A stretch of DNA of 64,000 nt from Vanilla planifolia (lineage: Eukaryota > Streptophyta > Magnoliopsida > Asparagales > Orchidaceae): assembly GCA_023846275.1 (NCBI GenBank), contig JAIUJO010000071.1:2149846-2213845 (forward strand), read 5' to 3'. The position numbers and the translations under genes are program-made. The notes beneath the pieces were generated by a model that searched no databases, was not told the DNA's origin, and saw nothing but the letters and a program-made list of their open reading frames with translations. Below are positions 1 to 13,200 of the stretch, piece by piece. How positions within the stretch are numbered: the stretch's first letter is position 1; each line of letters starts with the position of its first letter.

Positions 1-570
1 CTTGATCGTCTAATCGTTTACGAATCAAAATAACTTGAAAAGAATGCCAAAGCAATTAAATAAAACATATAAAAAATATAAAAATGAATTTTATTTTAAT
101 GGAGCATATTAAAATGAGTCCATCAACAAATTGCCTCATCTCAATCAAACATCATTTTGAATTACTTCAATTTACCAAATTAAATAAGCATAAATACTTA
201 TAAATTATTATTTTAACTTATAGTAGAAATATATCAAAGTTGAAATCATATAAATTCAATCAATAGAATAATACATATAAAAAGTGATGTTAAATTCACA
301 TGAGACAAAATTTAGAATTACATAATAATACAACCAAATATAAGTGAAATTTTTGAAAATATGGGATAAATTAAAATGAAAGGTTTCATTCTAAGATAAG
401 AAAGAGACGAGTGTAATATCTTCAATTTCCAATTCTACTATGATTAAAAATATATCATAAAATTGAAAATACTTTAAAAAAATATTTGAAGTTCTAAAAA
501 ATAAAATTAAATTCAACAAAATTTTTTGAGAAGAGCCCAATGACATTTGTTTCAACTGAATGAAGTTTCA
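1..570 (+). repeat. Diverged ~415-bp satellite, forward block
   Basis: This is A+T-rich satellite DNA in forward orientation. The anchor region (ttctaagataagaaagagac, then gagtgtaatatc) is near 390-425. It is followed by the next monomer parts: the aaataaaatt stretch, then gagcccaatgacatttgttt near 533-552. Matching to the family stops at about 570, where a non-satellite stretch begins. No gene is visible. Confidence 0.8.
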
Positions 571-1228
571 TTGTTGACACCGAGCGATAATGCTTTGTTT
601 GGTGGCAAAAAATAGTAAGTATTTCTAATGAGTTAGTTTGAAAAAAATTTTAGACCTTAGAAAGCTGATGCTCGTGTTTGTGGGATAACTTAAAGGAGAA
701 GATAATTTAATGTCATTTATCATAATGATCATCTTAGTTTGAGAAACAAATCACGAACGGATATATTTTTGAATAAAATTTAGATATTTAAGCTTTACTT
801 TAATTAGAATGTTAAGCTTGACATAAATAATTTTTACAAGATGCATATATTAAATTTCCTTTAAATTAATCATCATAAAAAAGTATTAGGTTCCACAATG
901 TTAATCTATTCTCCTTGAAAATCTTGAGAATCATTTTATTTTTTTATCACATCTTTGTATTGTCTTAATAAAATGTACAAAAACTATGTTACAATTGAAA
1001 TAATTATTTAGTTGAAATAATATGAATAAAAATAATAATAAAAGAAGAATTAACTTTCAAAGAATAGTAACCAAGTGATTCATTAGTGCTGCAAACACAC
1101 ATGCTGCCATTAACAGGTCAGGAATGCAAGTCTCCAAATTTGTTGATAATTCTGGTAAATTTAGTTGGTTGTCAAATTGAGGTATTAGTCTTGTACCTAC
1201 ATATAAAGTATTTAAAATTATTACATCT
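571..1228. other. Non-satellite island inside the array
   Basis: About 650 bp lack the satellite motifs that recur everywhere else. On the left the satellite stops just after its acatttgtttc segment. On the right it resumes inside its gagtgtaaaaccttcaatca segment, so roughly 270 bp of a monomer are missing and replaced. I see no terminal inverted repeat, target duplication or complete gene. The right part (1057-1196) has exon-like character on the minus strand, annotated separately. It could be an old, eroded insertion or a captured gene fragment. Confidence 0.55.
1057..1196 (-). other. Exon-like open stretch, unidentified
   Basis: On the minus strand a possible splice acceptor (ttatatgtag) ends at 1197. 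It is followed by about 45 open codons ending in TGA at 1057-1059. The stretch reads TRLIPQFDNQLNL at its start and LLMAACVFAALMNHLVTIL at its end. Its residue mix (Pro, Glu, Asp, Cys, Ala, Thr) is more protein-like than the Phe/Ile/Leu/Tyr-rich chance frames of the satellite. I do not recognise the family and see no start codon or upstream exon. It is most likely a relic of a gene fragment, if it is coding at all. Confidence 0.25.
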
Positions 1229-2098
1229 TTGAGTGTAAAACCTTCAATCATCAAATTAGTTAGGAATCTAAATGTATCCTAAAGCCAACCAAAATGTTAG
1301 AAAATAAAAACTTTAAAGATGAAAAATGAATATTTAACATGTTTAAGCTTTTGGTGATAAGTGAAATAATATTTGTTCCAACTTAATGGGACCTCTTTTA
1401 AAATTTTTACAAATTACTATTATAAATAACCACAAATAATAATAAATTATTATTTGAATATTAAGTTAATATATATTAAAGCTTAAATTACATAATTTTA
1501 TTGAAATAAATGTCACATGAGAAGAGAATTAGAACTACATTTTTATTTATACAAGCCAAATAAAAAATTAAAAGAAATGAGATAAATTGTATAAGAAAGT
1601 TATGTTCCATGATAATAAAGTAAATGACTCTAACATTCTCAATCATTAAATCATGTACAAATTGGAATGTCTCCTAAAGCAATCCAAACCATTAGTAATT
1701 AAAATATTTAAAAATATAAACATAAATATTTAATTAGATATACCAAATGAAGGTGAGTCCAACCACATTTATTTCAATCAATGCATTTCGAATTATATTG
1801 AATTACGAAGGTTAATAATAATAAATAATATCAAAGTATTCTTTTAGTATCAAAAAAATTATTTTAAAGTTTAAATAAGTTAAATTGAATCAATGTAAAA
1901 TAACAACATAAAATTGGTATAAAGTCACATAATAAGAGATTTATCATTACATAGTAATCATACAAAATAGATGAAAAACTATTGAGGAGATTAGATAAAT
2001 TGTGAAAGAATTTTATTTTCCATGATACTAAAGAGATAAAATGATTCATCCTCAATCTTGAGAAAATGCATTAATTGAATGGTCTCATAAAATGCTTC
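1229..2098 (+). repeat. Diverged ~415-bp satellite, forward block
   Basis: Forward satellite resumes at gagtgtaaaaccttcaatca. It continues through anchors near 1610 (ttccatgataataaagt) and 2020 (ttccatgatactaaagagat), about 410 bp apart. The block ends where the motif order flips at about 2098. A minus-strand open frame at 1864-2055 is a chance reading of the satellite. Confidence 0.8.
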
Positions 2099-5000
2099 AA
2101 TTTATCTAATGCCAAATGAGGTCTAATTTAATGGAAATAAATATCATTTGTCTTACCTAAACATGATCTATCTAGCCAGATATTCAATTTTATATTTTTA
2201 AATATCTTTATTTTCAATATTTTTGGTATCGTTTGATAATTTTTTTTATTCATAACTAATCTAATGGTCTTAGAGTTTAAGCAAGGTCTTCTGAGTGTTT
2301 GGAAAGCAATGTTTCACACAAAATTTTTATGATTATCTCAGAGTTTTCTCATTAGTTTGGTTTTCCTATTTTTTTCTCAATTTATCACTTTTTATCTTTA
2401 AAAAATATTTTCTTAATACTAAAAATAATAATTTATTATTATACATTTTTTTTTTAATTTAAAGTAATTACAAATGAGGTTTGATTAATTCAAAATAGAG
2501 ATCATTTACCTCATCTTCTCGAGCTTTATCTAATCAAAAATTAATTTTGATATTTTTAATTTTTTTCCATAATTTCATTTTGGCACACTTTGTGTGACAT
2601 TTCAATTTGTGCATTATTTTATGATCGAGGCTGACACCTTAAATTTCCATAGCATCTTGAAACACAACATTCCTATAAAATTGAACACATTTTTAGTTTT
2701 GTTCACTTAAAATTGGATATTTAAATATGTAACTCTACTCTCATCTCTTATGACTTTTACATCACCATGATTTTGTTATATTACATTGCTTCAATTAATC
2801 TCATTTTAGATTTAATAAAAATTTATAGAACATAAAAATAAAAACTTATTAATATTTATGTTTTTAATTTTTCTAATTTGAAGTAATTCTAAATTAGGTC
2901 CAATAAGATGAAACCAAAGTTGTTAGACTAGTCTCACTGAGACAATTTAACTTTTACTTTATTTGACATTCGAGAATGCTATACTCGATCTTCTTATTAT
3001 ATTCTAATGCAATAGTCGTATGTAATTTAACTCATTTGTAAAATGTTTTTTCATTAATTTTTTTGTTTCACTCCATAAATCTAAATCTATTATCATGCGA
3101 CCTTTATATCGCTTTGATTTAAATATATAACATTAATTCAACTTATCACATTTTTATTTCAATAAATATTTTATTAATGTTAAAATAACTCTTTATTGTT
3201 ATTTATTCTAATTAATTTTGGGTAATAAATAATACTCAATTCCATATCTTTAATTAGTTAAGTTTAAAAGGCTTTGGCTTGCTTTATGAGACATTTTTAT
3301 TTGTATGTGGTTTAATGATCGAGGTTGTTGCATTCAAGCTCCTTTTTATATTGTAATGAAACTTTTTCATGAATTTCTATCATTTCATCAAATTTTTTAG
3401 TTCAATTTTTTAATTATGTTGTAATTATAAATCATCTCTTTTGTGGCTTTTATATTATTTTGATTTCCTTATTTTACATTGCTCCAATTTGTCTCATTCA
3501 ATTTTAATATATATTTAGTTAAAAAATTTAATAATTTTATATTATATATGGTTCATTATTTTGAAATTTTACTGTAATTCGAAACAAGCTTCGTTGGACA
3601 CAAAGCAAACTTTGTTAAACTCCTCTCAAAGAGCTCTATTCAAATAAACATTTATTGATTTCTTTTCAAATATTTTACTTTCAAGGGTTTGCATGCTCTA
3701 TAGGTCATTTAAATTTGTACCTAAGTGTGTTCATCTAAGATGTTACACTTGTCCTCCTTAGTATCTAGGAATGTAACATTTTGATATAATTTGTCTATTT
3801 TATGCTAATTGTGCTCCTTAACTTTGATGTATTTGTATGTAACTCTAAATATGTTTTCATATGACCTATACATCACCTTGCTTTTGTTATATTATATTCA
3901 TTAATTTCTCATGTTTGTGCTTTAATTTATAATTACATAATATTAAAACTATAGCTTGTTATCATTTATGCATAATTGCTTTGATAATGAAAGGTCTAAT
4001 GGAGTTGAAACAAAAGTGGTTAGAGCCACCTTCATGAACTTTACAAAATTATATGTTCAATTTTATATGTTTAAATGTTTTCTTTTTTAATATATATTAC
4101 ATATTATTAAAATAATAATTATTGATCTTTATGATAATTTATTTTGATATTTCACAAAATAGTTATTAATCTTTCATTCGACTCATCTCAAAGGGCATTG
4201 TCAAATTAAATAACAATTTCTATATTTTTTTTAAAAAAATCTACCATTTTGACATAATTTTTGAGATATATTTGTTTGTACATTATTTGATGATCATTCA
4301 CACCCACTAGATCTCTTGAATATCTTATAAGACAACTTTTCTATACAATTTATCTAAATTTCTTAAATTTTTTTCATTATTTTATTAAATAAATCAAAAT
4401 ATTTTGTCTTATCTCCTTCATATAATTTTTTGTTTTATTTCATTTTTTTAAAATTTATCTCATTTTAGATTTAATATGTATTTATTTAATAATAAAAAAT
4501 AATGTATTAATATTCATAGTTATTTCCTTTTGCGATTCACACAATTTCAAAACATGGTCTAATCAAGAGAAACAATGTCGTTAGACATGTTTCAATGAGC
4601 TTTATCTACTTAAATATTCATGTTTAAACTTTATTTGGTTTTGTTAAATACTTTTAATTTATCTCAATTAACTTTAATATATATTTACTTAATAATTAAA
4701 TAATATATTATTATTACTTACATTTATTTAATTTTATAATTTGGAAATATTCCAAACAAGTTCTAATAAATGTCGGACAAATATCATTGGAATCGTCTCA
4801 ATGAGCTTATCCAATGAAAAATGTATTCTTATATTTTGAAATATTTTTATTTTATTGAATTATTACACATCTTAGAATATATTTCAATTTATTTTCCAAT
4901 TGATAATTGCAAATGTTATTGTTAGTAACCTTGTATCATGTAATACAACTTTCTTATGCAATTTATGTCATTTCATTAAATTTTTCTTTTTCATTTCATT

Positions 5001-6738
5001 AGATTACTGTGTAACTCTACATCTACTCTCAAGTCACCTTCACATTGATTTGATTTGGTTACATTACAATACTTTAATTCATCTTATTTTACCTTTAATG
5101 TAAATTTACCAAAGATTAAAAAATAATTCGTCAATATTTCTACTTTCTTTCTATGTTAATTCGTAGTAATTCAAAATGAGCTCAATTAAGGGGAAAAATT
5201 ATCTTTGAATCTATCTAAATAAGAACTTTCGAAATAAATATTCATTTTAAGATTTAAATTTTTTTACTTACTTTGATTGTTCAATGCTATACAAGACATT
5301 TTAATTCCAACTTGTTTTTTCAATTGAGGATGTTACATTCGAACAACTTAATAACTTGGAATATGATTACCTCGTCATATGCGACCTTTATAAAATTTTG
5401 ATTTTGTTATATTTTATTGATTCAATTATATAATTTTAACTTTAATATATTGGTGCTTAATACTGAAAGAATAATTAACTTTTATTTATTTATTTTTATT
5501 TAGTTTATTCATAGTAATTATAATTGAGATCCTATGAAAGGAAACTAACATTTTTGGACTAATCTGAATGACCTCTATTGAAGAAAATATTAATTTCTTT
5601 TTTGACATATATATTTTTAGGAAATTTGAGGGCTTTATAAGACATTATGATTTCTATCTAATTTGATGATCAAGGACCTTACACTTAATATCCTAAGTAT
5701 CTTGCAATGCAACTTTGTCATATAATTTATCAATCTTCTTAAATATTTTCACTGATTTGCGCACATTACAATGAAACTCCAAATTTCCTCTCATATAACA
5801 TTTATATTACCTTGTTTTGATTATATTTTATTTCTTCAATTTATCACATTTTAAATGTCATATTTTTTAACTTAATATTAAAATAATAACTTATTAATAT
5901 TTATGCTTATTTATTATGATAATTCATTGTCATTCCAATTATTTTCTAATTTAGAAACAAACAAATGTCATTGGACTGAAGCATTAGCAAAATAAAATTT
6001 TTATTTTTATATTTTAAAAAAAAAATTTAAGAATTGTTGTATTCATTATGAATTGTTTTTATTCATACCTTATTTCACAATTGATAATATTACATTTGAT
6101 CTCTTTAGTATCATAGAATATAGCATTCTTGTGAACTTTCTCTCATTTTTTTCAATTATTACCACTTTGATTTTTTTAATTGCATTTTAACTAGACATTT
6201 TCCCTTATGCGACATTTATATGGCCTTTATTTGGCTATGTTACACTACTTTAACTTATGTTATTTTGGCTTTAACATATATTCATCTATTATTAAAAAAG
6301 TAATTTTTTTTTATTTTTATTTACTTTGTTAATTCTCAATAATTTCAAACAAGGTTCAATTATGATGAATAAAACATCGTTGAAGTCATATCGATTAGAA
6401 TTATCCAATTTAATATTCATCTTTTTTATATATTTTTATTATTTTATTTTCAAGTATTTTAGACTTTTTTATGAGACAGTTTTATTTATTCCTTGTTAGA
6501 AACTATAACATGTTATGCTCGATCTCTTGAGTTTCTTGGAAAACAACTTTCTAATGAAGATTATCTCATTTCTCAAAATTATTCACTTTGGTTGAGTTAA
6601 ATTTTATCTTATTTTAGCTTTAAATTATATTTCACAAAGATAAAAATGTATAAATTATTGTTATTTATGCTTATCTATTTTTGTAAATCTCAATAATTCC
6701 AAATGTGATTCAAAATAGCCAAAATTATTCTCATTTTC
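2099..6738 (-). repeat. Inverted block of the ~415-bp satellite
   Basis: The same satellite family runs here in reverse complement for about 4.6 kb, roughly 11 monomers. Diagnostic reversed motifs recur: aaatgaggtctaat near 2114, then repeated forms of gatgttacactcgatctcct and cttggaatgtaac, for example near 3730-3775 and 5690-5710. Switch points are about 2098 and 6738. Copies are strongly diverged. A plus-strand frame at 4900-5103 is one of several chance readings of the satellite's antisense strand. Confidence 0.8.
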
Positions 6739-9700
6739 ATGTAAAGAAAAAAAACACTAGAAAATAAAATATTTCAATATAAGAAACCAAATACTAAGTT
6801 GTTTGGAGCTCATTGAGATGAGACCAATGATGTTTATCTTTACTCAATCAAACCTCCTTTGAAATTTCGATGAATTTCAAAGTAAGAATAAATAATAATA
6901 AATTATTCTTTTAAAATAATAAGTAAATATAAATTCAAGCTAAAATATGAAAAATTTAAATTTTATAGTATAACAAAATTAGAGTAATACCATGTTGACA
7001 TAAGATGGGATTTAATGTTATATAGTAGTATAGCCATGTCAAAGCAAAAAATAGAAAGAATACGAAAAATCATTAGGGTGAATTTTATTCCAAGATACTA
7101 AGGAGATAGATTTTAACATCCTAAATTATTAAATTTTTCAAAAATAAAAGATGCTCCAAAAAAGATTTCAAAAACCCTAGAAAATAAAATCATTTCCATT
7201 ATTAAAATTAATATTTATTTAGAATAAGCTATTCAAGTTGTGTCTATAAAAGTTTTTCTATCTCAATAAGACTTTGTTTCGAATTACTATGAATTACCAA
7301 AGAAAAAAACATAAATAATGACAAATTATTACTTTAAAAGAAGTAAAGGTATATTAATATTTAAATTACACAAATTATAGCAATATAATGATATGAAATT
7401 AAAGTGACGCAAACATCATAGAAGCAAACATTTAGAATTTCATGTTATAAAAAAAATCAAAGTGAAAACTTTGAAGAAATATGAAAAATTGTTCAAGAAT
7501 GTTACTTTCTAAGATACTAAGGTTATTGAGTGTAACATCCTTATTCTTTAAATCAAGTTCTAATCAAAATATCTCATAAATCAAGTTAGTAGCATTAAAA
7601 GTTAAATATTTAAAAATATAATAAAAAATATTTAATTACATAATGCACATTGAGATAAGTCCAATGATATTTATTTCATCTATATAAAACTTAATTTGGT
7701 ATTACATAGAATTAGCAAAATAAAATAAACTTAAATGATAATTAAATATTATAATAATACTATGTCAATATATGTTAAACCAAGAATGAGATAAATTGAG
7801 GCAGTATAATATAACGAAAATAAAAGTGATGCAAATGTCACGTAAGAGGAGATTTATAGATATATAGTAATATAACATATTCAAAGTAAAAAACGTAAGT
7901 AAAATTTATCAAAAAGTGGCATTAAAATATAATAAGGAAATCTAATTTAACACCAATGATCATCAAATCAAGTATGATTCAAAATGTCTCATAAAGCATA
8001 AACCTTCCTATAAAATAAAATATTTAAAAAATATTAAAAAAATATTTATTTGGAAAGAGCTACTCATGGCAATGCAAGCATCAATTGTTTCAACTTGATG
8101 GATTCTTGCTTTGAATTACAATGAATTTCTAAAATAAAAAAGAACAAATATTAAAAAAATAATGGTTTTTATTTTAAGTAAATATTTATAAAATATCATA
8201 TAGACAAATTAAAACAATCTAATATAACCAAACAAAAAAATGTAAAGGTGACACCAGAGGAGGCTTATAAGGAATCATAATGTAGGAAAATAAAAAAAAT
8301 TAATGAAATGAGATATATTGTATCAAAGTTAATTCCATGTTATTTAGGAGATTTAGTATAGCATCCTTGATCTTAAAATTAGGTATGAACTAAAATACAT
8401 CATAAAGATCACAAAACTCCACTAAAATAAAACATTTAAGAAAGTCAAAGTTAATATTTAATTGGATGAAGCAAATAAAGATGACTCCAACATTGATTAT
8501 TTCATCCCATTCAAACCTAGTTTGGAATTAGTACTAAATGCCAAAGTAACTAAGCATAAACCATAATAAATTTTTATTGTCATATTAGGTGAATATACAT
8601 TTAAACAAAAATGAGATAAATTGAAGCAATATAAAAAATAAAATCAAAGTGATGTCTTTGTCAAATAAGAGAAGATCTTGAGTTTCATATTTATAAAAGC
8701 AAATCAATGGAAAATATTTGAACAAATAGATAAAGTTTATAAAAAAAGTTTCATATTTTGATAGAACAAGGATAAAATGTAACGTCCCCGATCATCAAAT
8801 CAAGATCACATCAAAATTCTTTATAAAAATCATAAAATAATAGAAAATAACATATTTAAATATATAACAATGAATATCTACATAATGCTTACCAAGAGAA
8901 GTCTAATCACCTCTATTTCAACTTGATCAAATCTCATCTCAAAAACTAAAAATTGTCAAAGTAAATAGGATTAAAAAATAAGAATTTTTATTTTAATGTT
9001 AATAAAATATAAATTGATGCATAAATGTGATAAATTAAACAAAGATAATAAGACCAAATCAAAGAGATATATGCATCAGACATAACGAGATCCACAGTTT
9101 CATGATAACATTTCCAAATCAAAGAAAAAAATTTGAGTAAATGAAATGTATTAGCAAGAAAGTTGCATTCTTTGATTCTAAGGGAATCGAGTGTGATATC
9201 TTTAATCAACAAATAAAAATATCTTATAAAACATGATAAAACTAAGAATTTAAAATATTTATCTATATGCAAATAATAGAAAGTTAGACATACCTCACAG
9301 ATGGGCCAAATGATGTTTCATTCTTCTCGTTCAAACCATAATTGGGATTACTATAAATTCTCAAAATAAAAAATAAATTATTATTTTATATTAAGTAAAT
9401 AAATTTTGACTCTGAGGTATTAAAAATTAATGCAATAAAACATTATCAAATCAAAGAAATGTAAAGTTCCCTTGATAGAAGAATAAGAATTTAATATTAA
9501 CATAAACAAATAAAAAAAATGATTTGAAAAAAAAAAGATGCACTATATAAACGCATTGTAAGTTACTAAACAAATCAAGTAGATTTTTTAGTTACATAAG
9601 GTATGAAAGGAAATACTTCATTAAGTGTTATAGAATAATAGAAAATTAAATATTAAAAAATTATAGAAAGGAATTTTTAATTTTTATTGAAAAAATGAAT

Positions 9701-10077
9701 TAGCTTTATTTTGATCTTACCTCATTTAAAATTACAATGAATTACAAAAATAAAAAAGAATTAATAATAATAAATATTTTTAAACAATTTTTTGTAAATA
9801 TTTAATAAAGCTTAGATGGGATAAATTAAAATTATATATTACAACAAAATGAATGTGATTTGGAACACAAACAAGAGGAGAATAATAGATTCGTATAAAT
9901 ATAACAAAATTAAAGTAAAATAGTAAAGGCATGAGAGAAATTGTATAACAAAGTTTCACTCCAAGAAACTAAGGAGATCGATTGTAACTTCTCGAATCAT
10001 CAAATATGATAAAAATTGAAGTCTTTTATATATCATGCCATAGACATAAAAATTATTCAAAATAAACAAATAAATAA

Positions 10078-10245
10078 TTAATTTAATAAAACTCTTCAAG
10101 AAGTCCAACAATGTTTGTTTCATCTCAAATGGACCACATTTGAAACTATTTTGAATTACAAAAAAAATAAGCATAAAACAAACTAGCTATTAGTTTAATA
10201 TAGAAATAAATATTTAATTGAATAATGGTCAAAGAGAGGAGTCCA
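10078..10245 (+). repeat. Monomer with ~100-bp internal duplication
   Basis: The stretch running from a taattaatttaataaaactc-type segment to gtccaaca (about 10075-10115) reappears in diverged form at about 10210-10245. Anchor spacing here is about 510 bp (9957 to 10468) instead of about 415 bp. This fits a local slip or crossover inside the satellite. Confidence 0.55.
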
Positions 10246-13200
10246 ACAAATTTTTCTTTATATTTATTAGAAAAAGTTTTTTTTAATATAATAAATAAAT
10301 TTTTTTGGTTAATATATATTAAAACTAAATGAGTAAATTAATGCAATATAACATATTCAAATTAAAGTGATGTGAACATTTAATTATAAGAGAATTAAAA
10401 TTTTATAGTAATCTAACCAAATAAGATAGTAAAATTTAAAGAAATAAGATAAATTGCATGACAAAGTTTTATTTCAAGATACTAAGGAGATTAAGTGAAA
10501 CTTCTTACATAATTAAATTAGGTACATATTGAAATATCTCACAATGTATGCAAAACCATACAAACTACAAATTTAAGTTTAAAGAAATAAATTTTCGATT
10601 GGAAAGATCTTGTTGAGTTGAGTCCAATGTTTCATTCATTTCAATCTCAATAGAATGAACATTACTATGAATTATCTAAGTAATTAAGCATAAGTAATAA
10701 CAAATTACTACTTCAAAATAAACTAAACATTTATTAATGCTATCATGAGATAGATTGAAACAATGTAATATAACCAAATCAATGCAATGTAAAGGTCAAA
10801 AAAGAAGATGACTTTCGCTACATAGTAATATAACCAAATCATTGTAAAAAAGTTTAAAAAAAAGAAACATTTCATAGAAAAGTTGTAATTCATAATACTA
10901 AAAAAAATTAAATGTGACTTCCTCATTTATGAAAGAAGAAATAATTTTAAATGCCACTTAAAGATTGCAAAAAATTTAATGATAAAAATATTTAATATAA
11001 TAGAAACAAAAATTTAAGTTCATAGAGCTTATTGAGGTGGTCAAAATATGTTTTTTTTTGCTTCGATCACACATCATCTAGAACTTTTGTGAGTTACAAA
11101 ATTAAATACACATAAATAATAATAACTTATTTATTTGATATTAAGTTAGTATATAATAAAGAAGAAATAAAAAAATTTGAACAATAGAATTGAAGAAAAA
11201 TAGAGTGATGCAGAAGTGCCATGTGATGAGATTTATAGTTAAATAATAAAAATAACCAAATTAAAGTAAAAAAGTTTGAAGAAATGAGATATATTTTATA
11301 GGAGAATTTCACCCCAACACATTAAGGTTATGGGGTCTATATCTTCAATTTCAAAATCATGTACAAATCATAATGTCTTATAAATGTTGTGAAAATTTTA
11401 GATTATAAAATATTTAACAATATAAAAATGAAAGTTTAATTAGTAAGGGCCCTTTAAGACAAGTCCATCAACATTTGTTTCTTCTCAATTCAGCTTCAAT
11501 TGGAATTATCATGAATTAAAATTTTAAATTATCCTAAATAAAAAACTTATTATCGTAATTTTAAGTAAATAAAAATTAAAACTAAGATGGGATAAATTGA
11601 AGTAATATAATATAGCAAAATTGAAGTGATTTAAGGATACACATAAGGATATTAAGAGTTTCATAGTAATATAGAAAACCAATGCAAAACACTTTAAAGA
11701 AATGAAAAAAATTATACGTGTAAGTCAAATACCATGTTTCTAAGGTTATCAAAGGTAACTTCTTTGAGTCATCAAATTTGGTACAAATAAAGGGGTTTCA
11801 TAAAGCATGGTAAAATCATAGAAAATAAAAAATTTAAAAACCTAAAATGAGTATTTAATTACATAGAGCACACCAAGATAAGTTTGATATAGACTTGTTA
11901 ATCTCATATAACCTCATCTGAATTTTGTACTAATTAATAATATAAATAAGCATAGATAATAATAAATTATTATTTTATTATTAATAAGATAAATTTTTGC
12001 AATGTTATATTAAAAACTCAAAGTCATGCAAAGGTTACACGATCTAAGAACTAAAGTTTCTTAGTAGCATAACCAAATCAAAATGAAAGATTTGAAAAAA
12101 TAAGAAAAATTATTCAGAAAAGTCACATTCAATGATACTAAGAAGGAAAAGTTTTTTCATTCTCAACCATTAAATCAACTACGAAATAAAAGGCCTCAAT
12201 GAATTTCAAAACCATAAAAATAAAATAATTAAAAATATAAAAATTATTTTTTTATTTCATAGAGCACACAAGATGAGTTACATGACATTTGTTTTCTTTC
12301 GTTAGACATCATTTAGGATTACTAAAAATTATAAAATTTTAAAAAAAATCAATAGTATAGTATGGTTTTGGTATTAAATTGACATATATTATACATTAAA
12401 TAATATAAAATGAAGTAAAGTATTACAACAAAATCAAAGTAGTGTAAATGTCACACTAAAGGAGATTTTGAGTTATGTGGCAATTTAACTAGTCCCAAGT
12501 GAAAATGTGAAGAATTTGGATTAATTGTATGAGTAATTAAGTTGATCTAGCATGTCAAGATAAAATAAAATTATTAGGATGTAAAGGTCACATTATAATG
12601 GATTTAGTGTTACATAATAATATAATCAAATCCAATAGAAAAAGTTCAAGAAATAAGATAAATTATTGAGGAATGTTATATTCTATTATGTTAAGGAGAT
12701 TGAGTAAAAAATTCTTAATCTACAAATAAGGTACAAATAAAAATTTCTCATAAGGAATGCCAAAACTTGAGAAAATAACATATTTAAAAAAAATAAAAGT
12801 ATTTAATTATGGTAAGCCTATCAAAGTGAGTGTGATGACATTTTTTAATTCTATGTTGGACACTGCTTAAAAGTATCGTGAATTAATAGAGTAAATAAAC
12901 AAAAAAAAATAATAAGTTATTATTTTAATATTAACACAATAAGTATTGAATTTGAAATAAGATAAGTTGAAGCAAGATAATATAAAAAAATCAAAGCGAT
13001 GTAATAGCCACACAAGAGGAGAATTAGAGTTTCGCAACAATCTCAACAAATCAAATGGAAAGAACTTAATAAAAAAGATACATTATGTGGTTAGTTGGCC
13101 TTTGAAAGTACTAAGGAGATAGAGGAAACATCCTTGAGTTTGAATAAAGTACAAAACATAATGCTCCTTTAAGTAAGCTATAAAGCCAAAAATAAAAAGT

